This document shows positions 15,965 through 23,098 of a stretch of 64,000 nucleotides of DNA, piece by piece. A program made the position numbers and the translations under genes. This DNA is from Peribacillus glennii (lineage in GTDB: Bacteria > Bacillota > Bacilli > Bacillales > DSM-1321), in contig NZ_QVTD01000008.1 in the NCBI RefSeq assembly GCF_003429105.1, positions 168,869-232,868 on the forward strand. The letters run 5' to 3'. How positions within the stretch are numbered: position 1 is the first letter of the stretch; the number at the start of each line of letters is the position of its first letter. Under the pieces are notes generated by a model that had not been told where the DNA came from, searched no databases, and saw only the letters and a list, made by a program, of their open reading frames with translations.

Positions 15965-16753
15965 TCAGGGGTTTACATGACCTTTCATCATTTCAACAAC
16001 TTTGGGTAAAACCTGTTTCGCTTCTATTATATCCGTGTAAAATTCCTTTTTTACTTCATCGGAAATTCCCCAATCATCTGGTATCGAGTATATTAATTCC
16101 CTAACCAAATCATTATTGAAGTTTACGATTTTATTAAGATAAAATGTTAGTTCCTCTTTATCATCCAACATAGACATACACCAATTATGAACAACTGAAA
16201 GTTTTAACCTCTTAGGGTTATTTATAATTTCCAATAATGTGCTTTTGCGTGGGTAGCAATTTCCATGGTCTATCATATGGATATAAAAATTAGGCTTTGG
16301 ACTAGGCTGTAATAAAATATTGCTTGCATCTCTATCCTCATTTCTCAGCCAAAAGTCAAATACAACAATGCCTGCCAGCATTTCTCGGTTTATTACTTGT
16401 TCTTTATTTGGTTGAAACCATAACCCTGAACAATTCTCTATATACAAACTTGCAAACTGGTTGCCATGTTTAAATTGAAAACTATCCAGCTTGTTTTCGG
16501 TAATAAATTCCTTCGGTACATAAACAATTTCAAAAGGAATAGTCGGAAGACCTAAATGCTGGGCCAGCAAGGTACCAACATATTCAGACATTAACATTCT
16601 GTTACCTTGTGGATTATTTTTAAATTTCACCAAATACTCTTTGCCGTTATTCATAAATATTATTTGAGGCTGTGATTGGGCAATCTCACTGCGCCCTTTT
16701 TTATTTACAGGCCTCATATACTTTATGGGAGAAAGCTTATTTTCGTTTGACAT
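15965..16753 (-). CDS. HipA-like protein kinase-fold protein
   Basis: This 262-residue protein resembles the stand-alone HipA-like kinase domain found in Firmicutes. Visible are an N-terminal YLVKFKNNPQGNRMLMSEYV nucleotide-binding segment with its Lys, FDFWLRNEDRDASNIL (catalytic loop Asp with following Asn) near 130-148, and MIDHGNCY (metal-binding Asp). There is no adjacent HipB-type DNA-binding antitoxin, so a toxin-antitoxin role is not supported. The ATG at 16753 follows AAGGAG. The substrate is unknown. It stands alone between the insertion remnant and a deacetylase gene on the same strand. Confidence 0.75.
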   Translation of the reverse strand: MSNENKLSPIKYMRPVNKKGRSEIAQSQPQIIFMNNGKEYLVKFKNNPQGNRMLMSEYVGTLLAQHLGLPTIPFEIVYVPKEFITENKLDSFQFKHGNQFASLYIENCSGLWFQPNKEQVINREMLAGIVVFDFWLRNEDRDASNILLQPSPKPNFYIHMIDHGNCYPRKSTLLEIINNPKRLKLSVVHNWCMSMLDDKEELTFYLNKIVNFNNDLVRELIYSIPDDWGISDEVKKEFYTDIIEAKQVLPKVVEMMKGHVNP

Positions 16754-16852
16754 GAGATCTCCTTAAAGATTTTTTGACTTAAATAACGTTAATCTTTTTG
16801 TGTAATATTCGAGCGAAAACATTTGTTACTTTCCTGAAATAAATTTAATTGA

Positions 16853-17470
16853 TTACCATTTTTCTATAGTAAAACACTGTTTATGAAATTCAGGAATTGT
16901 TAGGAAAAAATAACCTGATTGCATTAAACTCTCAATTATATTAGGGATGGAGTGAACAGTAGCATCTCTCGGGCCACTTCCAAATTTATCACCGTCATGC
17001 AGTAGTACGATGCTATCAGTCATTGTGTTTTTTAGAACACGGCTTTCAATCAACTTTTTTTCAGGTAAAGACCAGTCCAAGCTATCCACAGTCCATAATA
17101 CCGACTTCATCCCGGAATCCTGAATAACCCTAAAGGAATGGTCATCTATCTTTCCATACGGCGCACGAAAGATTATTGGTTCTTCGCCGATTATATCTTT
17201 TATGACCAAGCTGGTTTTTTGGATCTGGCTAGACAGCTCTTTTGCTGGTATATCGGTAATTACAGGATGATTCCACGTATGGTTTCCTATTACATGGTTT
17301 TGACTATTTATCCGTTTGACGATTTCAGGATAGTTTTTTACTGCTTCACCCACAACAAAAAAGGTCGCTTTAATATTATAGGTCCCCAAGATGTCAAGAA
17401 TCTGATTTGTGTATGGGGAGGGGCCATCATCAAAGGTAAGTGAGACGAATTTAGGTTTACTGTTTACCAT
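16853..17470 (-). CDS. Polysaccharide deacetylase (NodB domain)
   Basis: This 205-residue carbohydrate esterase family 4 protein consists almost wholly of the NodB domain. Its motifs are motif 1 TFDDGP, motif 2 HTWNHP (H-x3-H zinc ligands), motif 3 RAPYG, motif 4 around VDSLDW, and motif 5 VLLHDG. All catalytic residues are present. Unlike PdaA-type enzymes it has no signal peptide or membrane anchor, so its location is unclear. ATG 17470 follows AGGGTG at good spacing; GTG 17479 overlaps that site. Likely substrates are N-acetylated cell-wall or capsule sugars. Confidence 0.85.
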   Translation of the reverse strand: MVNSKPKFVSLTFDDGPSPYTNQILDILGTYNIKATFFVVGEAVKNYPEIVKRINSQNHVIGNHTWNHPVITDIPAKELSSQIQKTSLVIKDIIGEEPIIFRAPYGKIDDHSFRVIQDSGMKSVLWTVDSLDWSLPEKKLIESRVLKNTMTDSIVLLHDGDKFGSGPRDATVHSIPNIIESLMQSGYFFLTIPEFHKQCFTIEKW

Positions 17471-17782
17471 TATAAACACCCTGTCTTTGCAAAATTAATA
17501 TCTATCCTATGCTTGTTATTTCTTTTTTGAAACAGCATTTATCACGACTTCCATGCAACATGTACATAGTCATATGTTTGTTTTTCTAAAACTACATAAC
17601 TGTTGCTTGCATAAAAAAAGGGTGAATTACAGTGGGAAACATAGTGGCCGGTTCTACCTTCAATACATAAGCTATATATATGTAAAACCATGTCATTGGT
17701 AAAAAAACACGGATGAGCACGGGGAATAAAATAAATCTCACACTTTATGATGATTTTAAATTTGAATGAAAGGAGAAATGTG

Positions 17783-18475
17783 ATGGTATCGATAATCACA
17801 TGCACGAAAAGGCCACAGTTCATTGACAATGTCTTTGAAAATTACCAAGCACAGGAGTGGAAGGATAAAGAATTGATCGTCATTTTAAACAATGACGAAA
17901 TGAACCTTGGGGAATGGTCAGCAAAAGCTCAATTATATGAAAACACCACTGTATATCAATTGCCAGAAACCACGTCGTTGGGGGCTTGTCTGAACTTGGG
18001 AATAGAAAAATCCAAGTATGATTATATAGCAAAATTCGATGATGATGACTATTATTCTCCAAGTTTCCTTACTGAGGCTTTGGATGCGTTGCTCAAGACT
18101 CAATCCGATGTTGTAGGTAAATTATCTTCTTATATGTTTTTTGAGGATAAACAACTGATCACGGTTCATATGCCTGGTTATGAGAATATGTATCTTCCGA
18201 AGGATCAGAATCTGAAAGGTGGAACTCTTGTTTTTAGGAAAGCTGTTTATCAGAAGGTAAAATTTTTAGACTTAAACTGTGATGAAGATGATCATTTTAC
18301 AGAGGATTGCAGGAGACATGGGTTTAAGTTATATGTCACTGACAAAAACCATTTCGCCTATATACGAAGGGATAATCCGAATCATCATACTTGGAAACAA
18401 GAATTTGATCAAATAATAAAACATTGCAGCGAGCTAATACCAACTACCGATTATAAAAGAATCGTTTCCCCATAA
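17783..18475 (+). CDS. Family 2 glycosyltransferase
   Basis: This 230-residue GT-A glycosyltransferase starts VSIITCTKRPQFIDNVFENY, continues with the ELIVILNND strand and has the metal-binding KFDDDDYYSP motif (DxD) near residue 90. It then has GGTLVFRKAVY and a DEDDHFTEDCRRHG segment that provides the catalytic base region. There is no membrane segment. It resembles CgeD-like spore glycosyltransferases in size and C-terminus, but donor and acceptor cannot be deduced. ATG 17783 is set by AAGGAG; the ORF extension to 17747 lacks a site. Confidence 0.82.
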   Translation: MVSIITCTKRPQFIDNVFENYQAQEWKDKELIVILNNDEMNLGEWSAKAQLYENTTVYQLPETTSLGACLNLGIEKSKYDYIAKFDDDDYYSPSFLTEALDALLKTQSDVVGKLSSYMFFEDKQLITVHMPGYENMYLPKDQNLKGGTLVFRKAVYQKVKFLDLNCDEDDHFTEDCRRHGFKLYVTDKNHFAYIRRDNPNHHTWKQEFDQIIKHCSELIPTTDYKRIVSP

Positions 18476-19009
18476 AATAAAGAGCCTTAAACAGAATGCC
18501 CGCTCCCCCATTTCTCGATGTAACGCCTCAGATTGGTAAAAAGGGACAAGAATGATGAATTTGTTATTTGTATAGCAAATTTATAACCCTATCAAAATAA
18601 ATATGTAAAAATCCCCTTAACTAATTTGAAAAACAGACATTATTTTCTGACAATACATCCGGAAATTTATTCTATCTGGACTAATTGATTTAATTGTCAT
18701 CAAACAATTCCGCTAGCTATGTTATGAATTATAATAAAGAAGGACTGTAACCGGAGTCGTGTTCGACCTAGCCGATGGCATAAAACCAGAGGGGGCGGCC
18801 CATAAATAATCTATTCCGATTTTGGGACTTTTTTTTGGAGCTTACTCCTGACAATCCGCACTTTACTGAAAGAATTAAGTAGCAATAACAAACAAACCCT
18901 TTACGTCAAAATACCAGGTTCCGTGAGACTCGTTTAGTGGAAGGTCATATGCTCAAATGGATTATAATGTTAGAGGAAACCACAACGTATATTATTAGGG
19001 GCATAAGTT
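18476..19009. other. Gene-free stretch
   Basis: AT-rich intergenic sequence with stops in all frames. A minus-strand scrap reading NLRRYIEKWGSGHSV (about 18487-18535) could be a gene remnant but is too short to identify. No clear terminator for the glycosyltransferase gene was found. Confidence 0.4.
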
Positions 19010-19189
19010 ATGCCCGTAATAACTGTGAAATTGGCAAAAGGTAGAACCGTTGAACAAAAACAGCAGTTTGTTGAAGCAATCACATTAGAAACAGTTAAAA
19101 CATTGAACGTAAAAAAAGAATGGGTAACGGTTATATTTGATGAATATGAAGGGGGAAATTGGGCATCAAGCGGGAGTTGCATTCCATAA
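19010..19189 (+). CDS. 4-oxalocrotonate tautomerase-family protein
   Basis: This 59-residue protein begins PVITVKLAKGRTVEQKQQFV after Met removal, so the N-terminal catalytic Pro1 of the tautomerase superfamily is present. TVKTLNVKKEWVTVIFDEY then NWASSG follow the 4-OT pattern. It is slightly shorter than XylH-type 4-OT (62) and lacks the usual Gly-rich tail. The start follows AGGGG at 9 bp. No meta-cleavage pathway genes lie nearby, so the substrate is unknown; it may act on stray catechol-derived enols or be an orphan. Confidence 0.75.
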   Translation: MPVITVKLAKGRTVEQKQQFVEAITLETVKTLNVKKEWVTVIFDEYEGGNWASSGSCIP

Positions 19190-19337
19190 AGTTTCGTGAA
19201 GGATTTGGCAAGCAGGATACAGAGCAAAAATAATTCCTCTATCACGCGCCAATATCTTTTTTTGGATTTCGGGAGGATTTTCCCCTTGAATACATAATTC
19301 AATTAATAAGATGGAAAAGTGCCCGGGGGAGAGTAAA

Positions 19338-19781
19338 ATGAGAGATGGCGGACTGAATTGGTGGGTCTTAACTCTGGTCATCATAGCCGGAGTGGGGGTG
19401 GGGCTAAATATAAATTCACCTCATATGGCTTTTACACAACAAAGAACAATGATTTCTCCCGAAGAACCAAAAAGCCAGGATCTGGATACATATGCCAAAC
19501 AAGTACTTGATGAACTGATGTATGAGTCATTTGGAGGGGGAGTTATTGATTACGAAGCCAGTTGGTATGATAGTATCGCGGAAAGTGGAATAATTGACAA
19601 AAATGGTGAAAGGGTTGTTGTTCTCCGGTCACGAGGGGATGGGTATGATAAACAAGCAGAAAAATATGCCCTGACCGTAAGGGAGCAGTTCTTGGATGAT
19701 CCGAAGATAAATGGCTCCAAAGTGGTCTTAATTAAAAGGGCAGGTTCTGAAATAATACTTGAACTTGACCGAGAGGACTAA
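19338..19781 (+). CDS. Membrane-anchored protein of unknown function
   Basis: This 147-residue protein has one N-terminal transmembrane segment (about 7-25, NWWVLTLVIIAGVGVGLNI) and then an extracytoplasmic alpha/beta domain of about 115 residues (YAKQVLDELMYESFGGGVID, then SKVVLIKRAGSEIILELD). ATG 19338 has GGGGGAG just upstream; the extension to 19311 lies across that site. The family was not recognised. It stands alone, followed by repeat array A. Confidence 0.65.
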   Translation: MRDGGLNWWVLTLVIIAGVGVGLNINSPHMAFTQQRTMISPEEPKSQDLDTYAKQVLDELMYESFGGGVIDYEASWYDSIAESGIIDKNGERVVVLRSRGDGYDKQAEKYALTVREQFLDDPKINGSKVVLIKRAGSEIILELDRED

Positions 19782-19847
19782 TAATGTTTAACCATAAACA
19801 GAAGTTGATTTTTCCTGCGAGTTTTTGGTAATTCATAGACAGATAGG

Positions 19848-19997
19848 CCCTTCCGAACGATTCCCAACCCGGTTTCGAAAGAGCAACCTGTCCCTTCCGA
19901 ATGATTCGAAACTTGGTTTCGAAAGGGAGCTGCCCTTCCGAATGATTCGTAACCATGTATCGAAAGGGTACCCTGGCAGTTCCGAACATTTCGGAAG
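19848..19997. repeat. Array A: word TTYCGAA recurring every ~22 bp
   Basis: The words TTCCGAA and TTTCGAA alternate at 19851, 19873, 19895, 19917, 19936, 19958 and 19980, with spacings 22, 22, 22, 19, 22, 22. Paired words give a larger unit of 41-44 bp starting CCCTTCCGAA and ending TTCGAAAGGG, which can fold as a hairpin. About 3.5 units are present. The array lies just after the membrane-anchored protein gene. Its style matches the other three arrays in this window, with a different word. Confidence 0.8.
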
Positions 19998-20294
19998 GTC
20001 CATCCGAAGCAGCTCTCTTTTTAATGATCAATTTGAAAATTTAATAGTAAGTTCAACAATCTCAGATTGGCTTCCAATTTGCAACGGAGGACCCCAGAAA
20101 CCATACCCGGAACACGCGATGGAGTGCAAGCTTCCCTTCTTTGCATATCCCCAGTCATTCTCATAAATCCATTTGGTCATTGTGAAAAAGGTTTTTTTCG
20201 CGATAGGAGTGTAGGATAATCTGGGCGTAGGCGGCATCCATGGCGGCCCGCTTGATATCCTTCCGCTAAATGCAACCCAAAAGACAGCCAACAA

Positions 20295-20330
20295 AGAGCC
20301 TTCAGGAATAATCTTGGAGGCTCTTTTACT
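20295..20330 (+). terminator. Intrinsic terminator-like hairpin
   Basis: AAGAGCCT (20295-20302) pairs with AGGCTCTT (20318-20325) and the sequence continues TTAC. It separates array A from the alcohol dehydrogenase remnant. No gene is supported in 19998-20294. Confidence 0.6.
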
Positions 20331-20413
20331 GGGTGAGGTATGATTTGGATAGGGCTTGGAACCTCAAAACGAACATACTAATCATGATAATTTCGGAAAC
20401 AGGAGGATTCAGT

Positions 20414-20884
20414 ATGGAAACAAAAGCGGCCATAACGTTTTGGAACGGGGAGCCTTTTGAAATTACGGAAATAAAAATTGATGAACCTAAAGCAGGTGAG
20501 GTGTTAATCCGGCTTGTTGGCACAGGAATTTTCCATACGGATATTCTTGCACAAAACCAAGCTTATCCTGTCCCTCTTCCAGCTGTTTTGGGGCATGAAG
20601 GTGGCGGTGTGGTAGAGAAAGTCGGGTTAGGGATCACACACATTGAACCTGGTGATGATGTGGATCTCGATACAATCCTCTTCGAAAGAAACCTGAATGG
20701 GTTTCTGATGGGAGAAGGGGTACCGCAAATTTATATATCCCTAAGTTGATTGAACTTTACAAGAAAGGGAAATCACCCTTTTGACAAATTAATTAATTAC
20801 TATACCCTGAATCAAATAAATGAAGCAATCGAGGATATGAAAAAGGAAACCACGATTAAACCTATTCTAAAGATTGGGCATTAA
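20414..20884 (+). pseudogene. Zinc-type aryl-alcohol dehydrogenase, internally deleted
   Basis: With AGGAGG upstream, the frame starts METKAAITFWNGEPFEI and runs through the first about 85 residues of an AdhB/aryl-alcohol dehydrogenase. It includes a GTGIFHTD site where the zinc Cys is replaced by Ile-Phe, and LGHEGGGVVE. It then jumps to the family's C-terminal part (DTILFERNLNGFLMGEG, and after a frameshift KLIELYKKGK, TLNQINEAIEDM, KPILKIGH, stop at 20882). About 180 residues, including the Rossmann domain, are gone. The gene is non-functional and may once have oxidised aromatic alcohols. Confidence 0.8.
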
Positions 20885-21055
20885 ATTGGACAATTACCTT
20901 TACTGGCTGGATGCTGTACAAGGTATTGGACGCAAAATCAGAAACTTCCAACCTTTCTGTTTTCTGACAATCACGGGCGCTTGCAAACAGTTCTTCTTTT
21001 ATAAGTACAAGCATATGATAAATTGTATTCATATGATCATGTAAATCCGCTTCAA

Positions 21056-21084
21056 TTGACGGTGAAAGTTCTGTGCCATATAAT
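21056..21084 (+). promoter_or_regulatory. Sigma-A promoter of the riboswitch leader
   Basis: TTGACG (21056-21061), a 17-bp spacer and TATAAT (21079-21084). This near-consensus promoter starts transcription just before the yybP-ykoY aptamer. Confidence 0.85.
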
Positions 21085-21106
21085 GAATATATAATATGAA
21101 TGTTTC

Positions 21107-21223
21107 CATTAAGGGGAGTAGCTGATACAGCAAAGTCGTCAGTCCGGGATGTTAATCCTCGGCTTTGTTGGCAACTCAGGTTGTTAGCGAGACCTTGCCG
21201 TTTATTTGGCTAGGTCTTTTATT
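21107..21223 (+). promoter_or_regulatory. yybP-ykoY manganese riboswitch
   Basis: The conserved aptamer elements appear in order: AAGGGGAGTAGC (21111), the three-way-junction half CGGCTTTGTTGGCAACTCAGG (first part at 21160), and GCGAGACCTTGCC (21187-21199). The last overlaps a terminator stem AGACCTTGCC / GGCTAGGTCT (21190-21217) followed by TTTTATT, the normal expression platform: Mn2+ binding would favour read-through. Usual targets are Mn2+ exporters (mntP, TerC-type). No such gene follows; a second terminator and a kinase-like gene do, so the switch appears to have lost its gene. Confidence 0.85.
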
Positions 21224-21228
21224 CGTCT

Positions 21229-21278
21229 AGGGACGTTATGGCCAGGAAAACGGTTGTAACGTCCCTTTGTGTTTATTT
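21229..21278 (+). terminator. Second terminator after the Mn2+ riboswitch
   Basis: The perfect 10-bp stem AGGGACGTTA (21229-21238) / TAACGTCCCT (21257-21266) is followed by TTGTGTTTATTT. It lies only about 10 bp beyond the riboswitch's own terminator and looks like the end of a deleted target gene. Confidence 0.75.
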
Positions 21279-21313
21279 CAAATTGCATTCCTATGTGAAA
21301 GGAGCTGGGATAT

Positions 21314-21943
21314 ATGCTTGGATATAACATCCTGGCAGAAAGTGTTAAAATGAGCTTGGACAAAAACAGAGTTACTCTTACGGCATTTGATGAGTCTTTA
21401 GAGTTAATCGGGAAGGGAAGAAGCGCCTATGTTTTCAGAATTCGCAAAACCGATAAAGCCTTAAAGGTGTTTTTCCCGCACCATACCAATGTGGCACGTG
21501 AAGAAGCTGAAATCTATAAAATGCTCCAGGACATTTCTTATTATCCGACTCTCTATGATTCAGGAAGAAATTACTTAGTCATCGACTTCATAGAAGGACA
21601 AACGCTTTTTGAATGCCTGGTTAACGGTACACATGTCAGCCAGGATCAGATTAAAGAAATCGACCATGCCTTACATTTAGCGCGACAAAAAGGCCTTAAT
21701 CCTTCAGATATCCATTTGCGGAATATTTTTATCACTTCAGAACAAGAAATCAAAGTCATTGATGTGGCAAGGTTCAGGCAGACAAAGCAATGCAGGCAAT
21801 GGAAAGACCTTAAATCGGCTTTTTACAAAGCCTATGTGAAACCGTTCTTCCCGAAAAAAATACCTGCATCTGTACTAAATCTGATTGCGGCTTTGTATAA
21901 GAAGAGCCTGAATCCGAATGTCGCCCTTGGAGATTCTAAGTAA
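21314..21943 (+). CDS. Protein kinase-like protein (YrzF/RIO-like fold)
   Basis: This 209-residue truncated kinase fold has a Gly-rich LIGKGRSAYVFRIR loop, invariant Lys in DKALKVFFPH, a YLVIDFIEGQTLFE hinge, a degenerate catalytic loop LNPSDIHLRNIF (HRD replaced by PSD, Asn kept) and VIDVARF in place of DFG, with Asp retained. This pattern matches small Firmicutes kinase-like proteins such as YrzF. The start at 21314 has GGAGCTGG at 7 bp. It is separated from the upstream Mn2+ riboswitch by two terminators, so a regulatory link is doubtful. The substrate is unknown. Confidence 0.75.
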   Translation: MLGYNILAESVKMSLDKNRVTLTAFDESLELIGKGRSAYVFRIRKTDKALKVFFPHHTNVAREEAEIYKMLQDISYYPTLYDSGRNYLVIDFIEGQTLFECLVNGTHVSQDQIKEIDHALHLARQKGLNPSDIHLRNIFITSEQEIKVIDVARFRQTKQCRQWKDLKSAFYKAYVKPFFPKKIPASVLNLIAALYKKSLNPNVALGDSK

Positions 21944-21973
21944 TCAAAAATTATAAATGGGAGGAAGTTCTCG

Positions 21974-22420
21974 ATGAAAAGGATCTTGACCATGTTTGGA
22001 TTATTATCAATGCTTTTGTTGGGTGGATGCGCGATTCTTGAGGAGGCCAACAATTCATTGGATTATGCGGATAAAGCGACCACGTATCTAGATAAGGCAA
22101 GCAAATTTGCCGAGGATGTACCACAGATGGCAGAGGATGCCGTTACAAATCAGGAAGCCAGGAAAAACCTGGAGACTGAACTTATCGCCATGAAAGAGGA
22201 AATCAAAACCTTTAATGAAACAAAAGCCCCGTCCATCGCAGAAGACATTCATAATCAAATAACCGAGTATAATGAAAAATTAAACAGCGGCATCGATTCT
22301 TATTTGAAAAACATCGAAAACGGCAAGTGGGATCCGGCCCTCCTGCAGGATTCCGAGATTATGAAGACAGTGAATGAACTGACAAGCCTTATAGACAAGA
22401 TTGAGAATCTGGGGTCATAG
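21974..22420 (+). CDS. Small coiled-coil lipoprotein (DUF6376-like)
   Basis: This 148-residue protein has a type II signal peptide (MKRILTMFGLLSMLLLGGC) whose lipobox LGGC predicts Cys19 as the lipidated residue. The mature part is nearly all helical, with heptad-like regions (about 35-75, 85-110), and acidic. Similar lipoproteins are common in Bacillus and have no assigned function. It is 30 bp after the kinase-like gene and probably in the same unit; a strong terminator follows. Confidence 0.8.
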   Translation: MKRILTMFGLLSMLLLGGCAILEEANNSLDYADKATTYLDKASKFAEDVPQMAEDAVTNQEARKNLETELIAMKEEIKTFNETKAPSIAEDIHNQITEYNEKLNSGIDSYLKNIENGKWDPALLQDSEIMKTVNELTSLIDKIENLGS

Positions 22421-22432
22421 ACCGAAGCAAAC

Positions 22433-22464
22433 AATCACTTCTTTTTTAGGAAGTGATTTTTTTT
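22433..22464 (+). terminator. Intrinsic terminator
   Basis: AATCACTTC (22433-22441) pairs with GAAGTGATT (22450-22458), followed by TTTTTT. Confidence 0.9.
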
Positions 22465-22506
22465 GGCACAAAAGAAGTCTATGCAAGCGAATTTAATAAA
22501 ACAATC

Positions 22507-22537
22507 TTGAAGTTTACGTTAACGTAAATGCTAATAT
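22507..22537 (+). promoter_or_regulatory. MerR-type promoter with operator in a 19-bp spacer
   Basis: A -35 TTGAAG (22507-22512) and -10 TAATAT (22532-22537) are separated by 19 bp, the hallmark spacing of MerR-controlled promoters. The spacer holds the perfect 16-bp palindrome TTTACGTTAACGTAAA (22513-22528), which resembles the LiuR-type ACGT-ACGT operator of branched-chain/fatty-acid catabolism regulators. Confidence 0.85.
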
Positions 22538-22576
22538 GTAATTAAAATAACTCGGTAATGGTGGGTTTACGCATTC

Positions 22577-22960
22577 ATGTATACAATTTCAGAATTGGCA
22601 AAAGAGTTTAACCTGACAACAAGGACAATCCGTTATTATGAAGAGCTTGGGCTGATAAACCCCAAGCGTTCAGAAAGCGGCAATCGAATATATACGAGGA
22701 AGCACCATGCACAGCTGAAGCTGGTCCTGCGGGGCAAGCGTTTTGGATTTTCTTTGGATGAAATTAAAGAAATGGTCCTTCTGTTTGACAAAGACCGGAC
22801 CGGAGAGAAGCAGCTGCAACGCACGATTGAATATGGGAACCAAAAATTGGGGGAGGTGAACCAGCGGATAAAAGAACTGAATGAAATAAAAGCAGAAATT
22901 GAGGAACTCTTGGCCGATTTTACGATGAAACTTGATTCCATAAGGAGTGTAAAGAAATGA
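22577..22960 (+). CDS. MerR-family regulator of an acyl-CoA catabolism unit
   Basis: This 127-residue MerR protein has a helix-turn-helix and wing at 1-70 (YTISELAKEFNLTTRTIRYY, EELGLI, GNRIYTRK) and a dimerisation coiled coil at 80-120. It lacks the Cys cluster of metal sensors. Short MerR proteins of this kind (LiuR-like) control leucine and fatty-acid degradation genes. It is first in a unit with a truncated ligase and an acyl-CoA dehydrogenase and has a palindromic operator in its own promoter, so autoregulation and control of the dehydrogenase are likely. Confidence 0.85.
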   Translation: MYTISELAKEFNLTTRTIRYYEELGLINPKRSESGNRIYTRKHHAQLKLVLRGKRFGFSLDEIKEMVLLFDKDRTGEKQLQRTIEYGNQKLGEVNQRIKELNEIKAEIEELLADFTMKLDSIRSVKK

Positions 22961-23094
22961 ATATTTCTGGGCTCGATGGGAAACTGGCACCTTATAAGAT
23001 TCCGAAGCTTTATGAAAAGGTCGATGCCTTGCCTCGCAATGCGACCGGGAAAATTCTTAAGCAAGTGTTGCGAAATCCGAAGCAGGAGGTGTAA
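22957..23094 (+). pseudogene. Truncated acyl-CoA synthetase: only the C-terminal tail remains
   Basis: An ATG overlapping the MerR stop (ATGA), with AGGAG upstream, opens 45 codons. The product contains APYKIPKLYEKVDALPRNAT and GKILKQVLR, the end of the C-terminal domain of AMP-forming acyl-CoA ligases including the catalytic Lys of P-x(4)-GK. About 450-500 residues are missing between start and tail, so an in-frame deletion appears to have fused the start region to the tail. It may still be translated but cannot be a ligase. Confidence 0.8.
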
Positions 23095-23098
23095 CCAT

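Noticed and set aside
15965..16753. HipA/HipB toxin-antitoxin module
   Set aside because: The kinase-like gene has no neighbouring HipB-type regulator, so a toxin-antitoxin call is unsupported.
18476..19009. Possible small RNA or gene in the gap after the glycosyltransferase
   Set aside because: No promoter-terminator pair, no open frame and no stable fold were evident.
20028..20180. Minus-strand frame of about 50 codons (MTKWIYENDWGYAKKG...)
   Set aside because: No ribosome binding site before the ATG and no recognised family; upstream extension has mixed composition. It may be a gene tail, but support is too weak for a feature.
20863..21210. Open minus-strand stretch of about 115 codons opposite the Mn2+ riboswitch
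   Set aside because: It has no good start, and its upstream half is simply the complement of the riboswitch and its promoter, which explain the sequence better.
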